A stretch of DNA of 64,000 nucleotides. Source: Pagrus major (lineage: Eukaryota; Chordata; Actinopteri; Spariformes; Sparidae). Of this stretch, positions 61,843 through 64,000 are shown piece by piece. The notes under the pieces are model-generated. The model was not told where the DNA came from. It worked only from the letters and a program-made list of their open reading frames with translations, and did not search any database. Each line of letters begins with the position of its first letter. Position 1 is the first letter of the stretch. The position numbers and the translations under genes are program-made. Where the stretch lies: positions 8,570,381 through 8,634,380 of the forward strand of contig NC_133233.1 in assembly GCF_040436345.1 (NCBI RefSeq). Direction: 5' to 3'.

Positions 61843-64000
61843 GCACCACCTCCCACCACCATCCGGAGGACCCTCTCCTGCAGACAAAAGCAATGAATCA
61901 GGCTGCACTCTGAGACCATGACAGAAGGTCTGATCCTTAAAGTGTTCCCACTCACTGTCTTCTTTTTGCCAGAAGAGCCTCTGTGTGATAAATAATACTA
62001 ACGAGGCAGATGTTACAGTCTTTAATCTTTTGGTCTTACCTGGTACTGGGATATTGATATGATAAGATGATCCAATGGGATCTTTCCACAGAAAAAAAGA
62101 GAAAAAGACTACAGAAGATAGGTATTAAGGCTCAAAGGACTAGAAAAATGTCATTATAGTTTTCACATTAAGAGCATTATTATGATGAGTATTCCTGTTT
62201 TCAAACTAATCCTCAATAGTAGAAGATAAAAAGAAGCAATTACGATACTATGTGGTTAGACATCAGCTTAATAATAACATGAAAGAATGTTCAAAAGCTT
62301 TATAACAGTAACCAAACAAAATTATTTGTTATTTGCTTGTCCAGCCCCACGGTTCTACAGAATATGTCACCTTGAACTAGTGGACTTTTATGTTGTACAA
62401 GCTTTGCAGTAGAACTTTCTATCCAGATCAAAGGTACTGTGATACTTCACCTCCAAAGACTTCACAAATGTCCTTTTTGTTAGATTTTTCTTTGTCAATT
62501 GGATTCACTGGCACATGTCATTTTTGATGGTGAAAAGTCAAACTTTTCACCTCAGTCAACAACTTTATTTGCTATGTCATCGTCTCTAAAACAGTTGTAC
62601 ACAATGTTGCAATCAAGTGACAAATGAAACAATAAATGACAAATTAATCTTCATTCAACTCTTTTATTGCCATACAAAGTATTTTAAAACCCAGCCGCTA
62701 TATTGATATGGTATACCGACCAGATATATTGGTGTATATGTTTTCTGATCTGAAACTTTTTGATTTTACAGAACATGATGCAGAAAAAGATGCTTGGGGT
62801 GATTTATAATTCTAAAAATTCCAGTGGAGTTTACCAAATTCAGTTTCCTGATATAATTTTAGACAATAAAGTTTAGTTGTAGAGGTGAATTTTATGTGTG
62901 GGAATTTTACTTTGCTAGCACTAGGTTTCAGGTGGCTCTTGTCTCATAGAAATCATCATTAAGTACGGAAGGTATCAATCAGTTATATAATACAGTGATA
63001 TCCCTGCAGTCATGGTCTGGATAAAATCCAGAGTCCTCTTTGTCTGAGACCGGGACAAGACAGAGTAAAAACTTAAAAAAGTGGTCTTGAGACAAGAATC
63101 GGTTGCCAATGTCCTAAAATTGGCTTTGGCATTCTGGCAACTGTTGAGTCAACCAGGGCTCCTCATTTCCCTGAAACGCTACAAAGGAGGTGGTGAGTGC
63201 ACTTTTAGCACAAGCCATAGAGCCACAATAGCCACCTTTATGTGAAAAATGAAAAATTCCTTTAAGGCTGCAGCAGCAATTCCATGGAGTGGGCTGAATT
63301 CAGCAATAATTTTGTTTTATCACTTATGTGATCTCCTTTCAAAAGTAACTCAATATAATACTTAACACACACGTCATTTTATCAAAAACATTGCTGAATT
63401 TTTAACTGATCAAAAGGGGGGCTGATAGACTTAGTATTACAAGTGGTTTTTAGTCAGGAGTGTTACTCAGGTATTTTAGAGCAGTTTCTAAAAGAGATTC
63501 GCTAGAGACTCACAGTTATTCAACAGTTGAAGAGAATAATAGAGGTAGTAGAGCTACAGCCTACAGCTTGAAAATTCTGCTCTGCTTTTCACACAAAACC
63601 GTTAGCCACATATGTTGGCTTCAAGCCTGCCAACATTCCCCTTGTGTATGAAGGAGGCTAAAGATAACACTTCTGGGGGGATACTGCCCTGGAAGGACTT
63701 TCTCACTTTTCAAGCCAGAAAATCAATACCACTAAAGCAGGTCTGATTTCTTTTTAGCACCTAAAATGCATTTATATTGAATAGGCTTCACATCTCATGA
63801 CAAAATGTCCTCCGACAGCGGTTGAATCGAAACAATTGAGGAAAAAAACCACAACCTTTGGAGGAGGGCCACGTCCATATCACTATTCATGGCTCCATCC
63901 CTGTGTTGAAAATAGCTGTGCAGTGCTAACAAGTTATTTCTGACTCATCCTCCCCCCCAGCCTCTGCAATCACTCTAAAAGGTGGACTAAACTGAGACGA

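Larger units (their letters stand above)
55293..64000 (-). other. itgb1 5' intron / upstream DNA, no coding exon seen
   Basis: Because the first coding exon is preceded by a splice acceptor, a non-coding first exon must lie in this stretch or beyond 64,000. I could not identify it. The region is repeat-rich: atgctaac-type words near 55,920-56,060, an aaaggtcccataatatgc repeat from 56,334, a ccccagaggatgaatcc repeat near 58,955, several MITEs at 59.8-60.9 kb and a C-rich microsatellite at 61.8 kb. Confidence 0.5.

Noticed and set aside
61558..61908. Gly/Trp-rich protein of about 116 residues on the minus strand
   Set aside because: It results from reading the C-rich microsatellite; low complexity and no homology.

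Overview
This window is vertebrate nuclear DNA, almost certainly from a ray-finned (percomorph-type) teleost. Small exons sit in AT-rich introns with GT/AG borders. CA, AGC and C-rich microsatellites, a tRNA-derived SINE and several short inverted-repeat DNA elements of fish type are scattered throughout. No bacterial operon, CRISPR array, rRNA or functional tRNA gene was seen. The coding content was rebuilt exon by exon from splice borders and protein similarity recalled from memory; no database search was possible.

Layout. (1) Positions 1-7.2 kb, plus strand: the 3' end of mkx (Mohawk homeobox), seen as an intron, a 34-nt micro-exon (4296-4329), the last coding exon (4455-4662) and a long 3' UTR with two poly(A) signals. 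(2) About 7.2-27 kb: a 20-kb gene-poor interval with repeats and one unexplained exon-like open stretch (8212-9122). (3) 28,663-39,288, minus strand: complete seven-exon rab18, coding for 204 residues with all GTPase motifs and a C-terminal prenylation motif. (4) 39.3-41.6 kb: rab18 promoter region, a SINE with a 16-bp target duplication, and the itgb1 3' UTR. (5) 41,666-55,290, minus strand: the complete integrin beta-1 coding region. Fifteen exons give 799 residues for the beta-1A form, and an additional exon at 42,190-42,267 codes for the muscle-type beta-1D cytoplasmic tail. The intron between itgb1 coding exons 2 and 3 carries a 1,436-bp hAT-type transposon with perfect 15-bp ends, an 8-bp duplication and a surviving BED-finger exon. 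(6) 55.3-64 kb: itgb1 5' intron or upstream DNA, full of repeats, with no coding exon recognised.

The three genes do not form an operon or one pathway. mkx is a tendon/muscle transcription factor, rab18 a lipid-droplet/ER small GTPase, and itgb1 the common beta subunit of matrix receptors. mkx and rab18 face each other tail to tail, as I recall they do in the human genome. The features most worth a second look are the beta-1D exon, the mkx micro-exon, the hAT derivative nested in an older repeat, and the orphan exon-like stretch at 8.2-9.5 kb.
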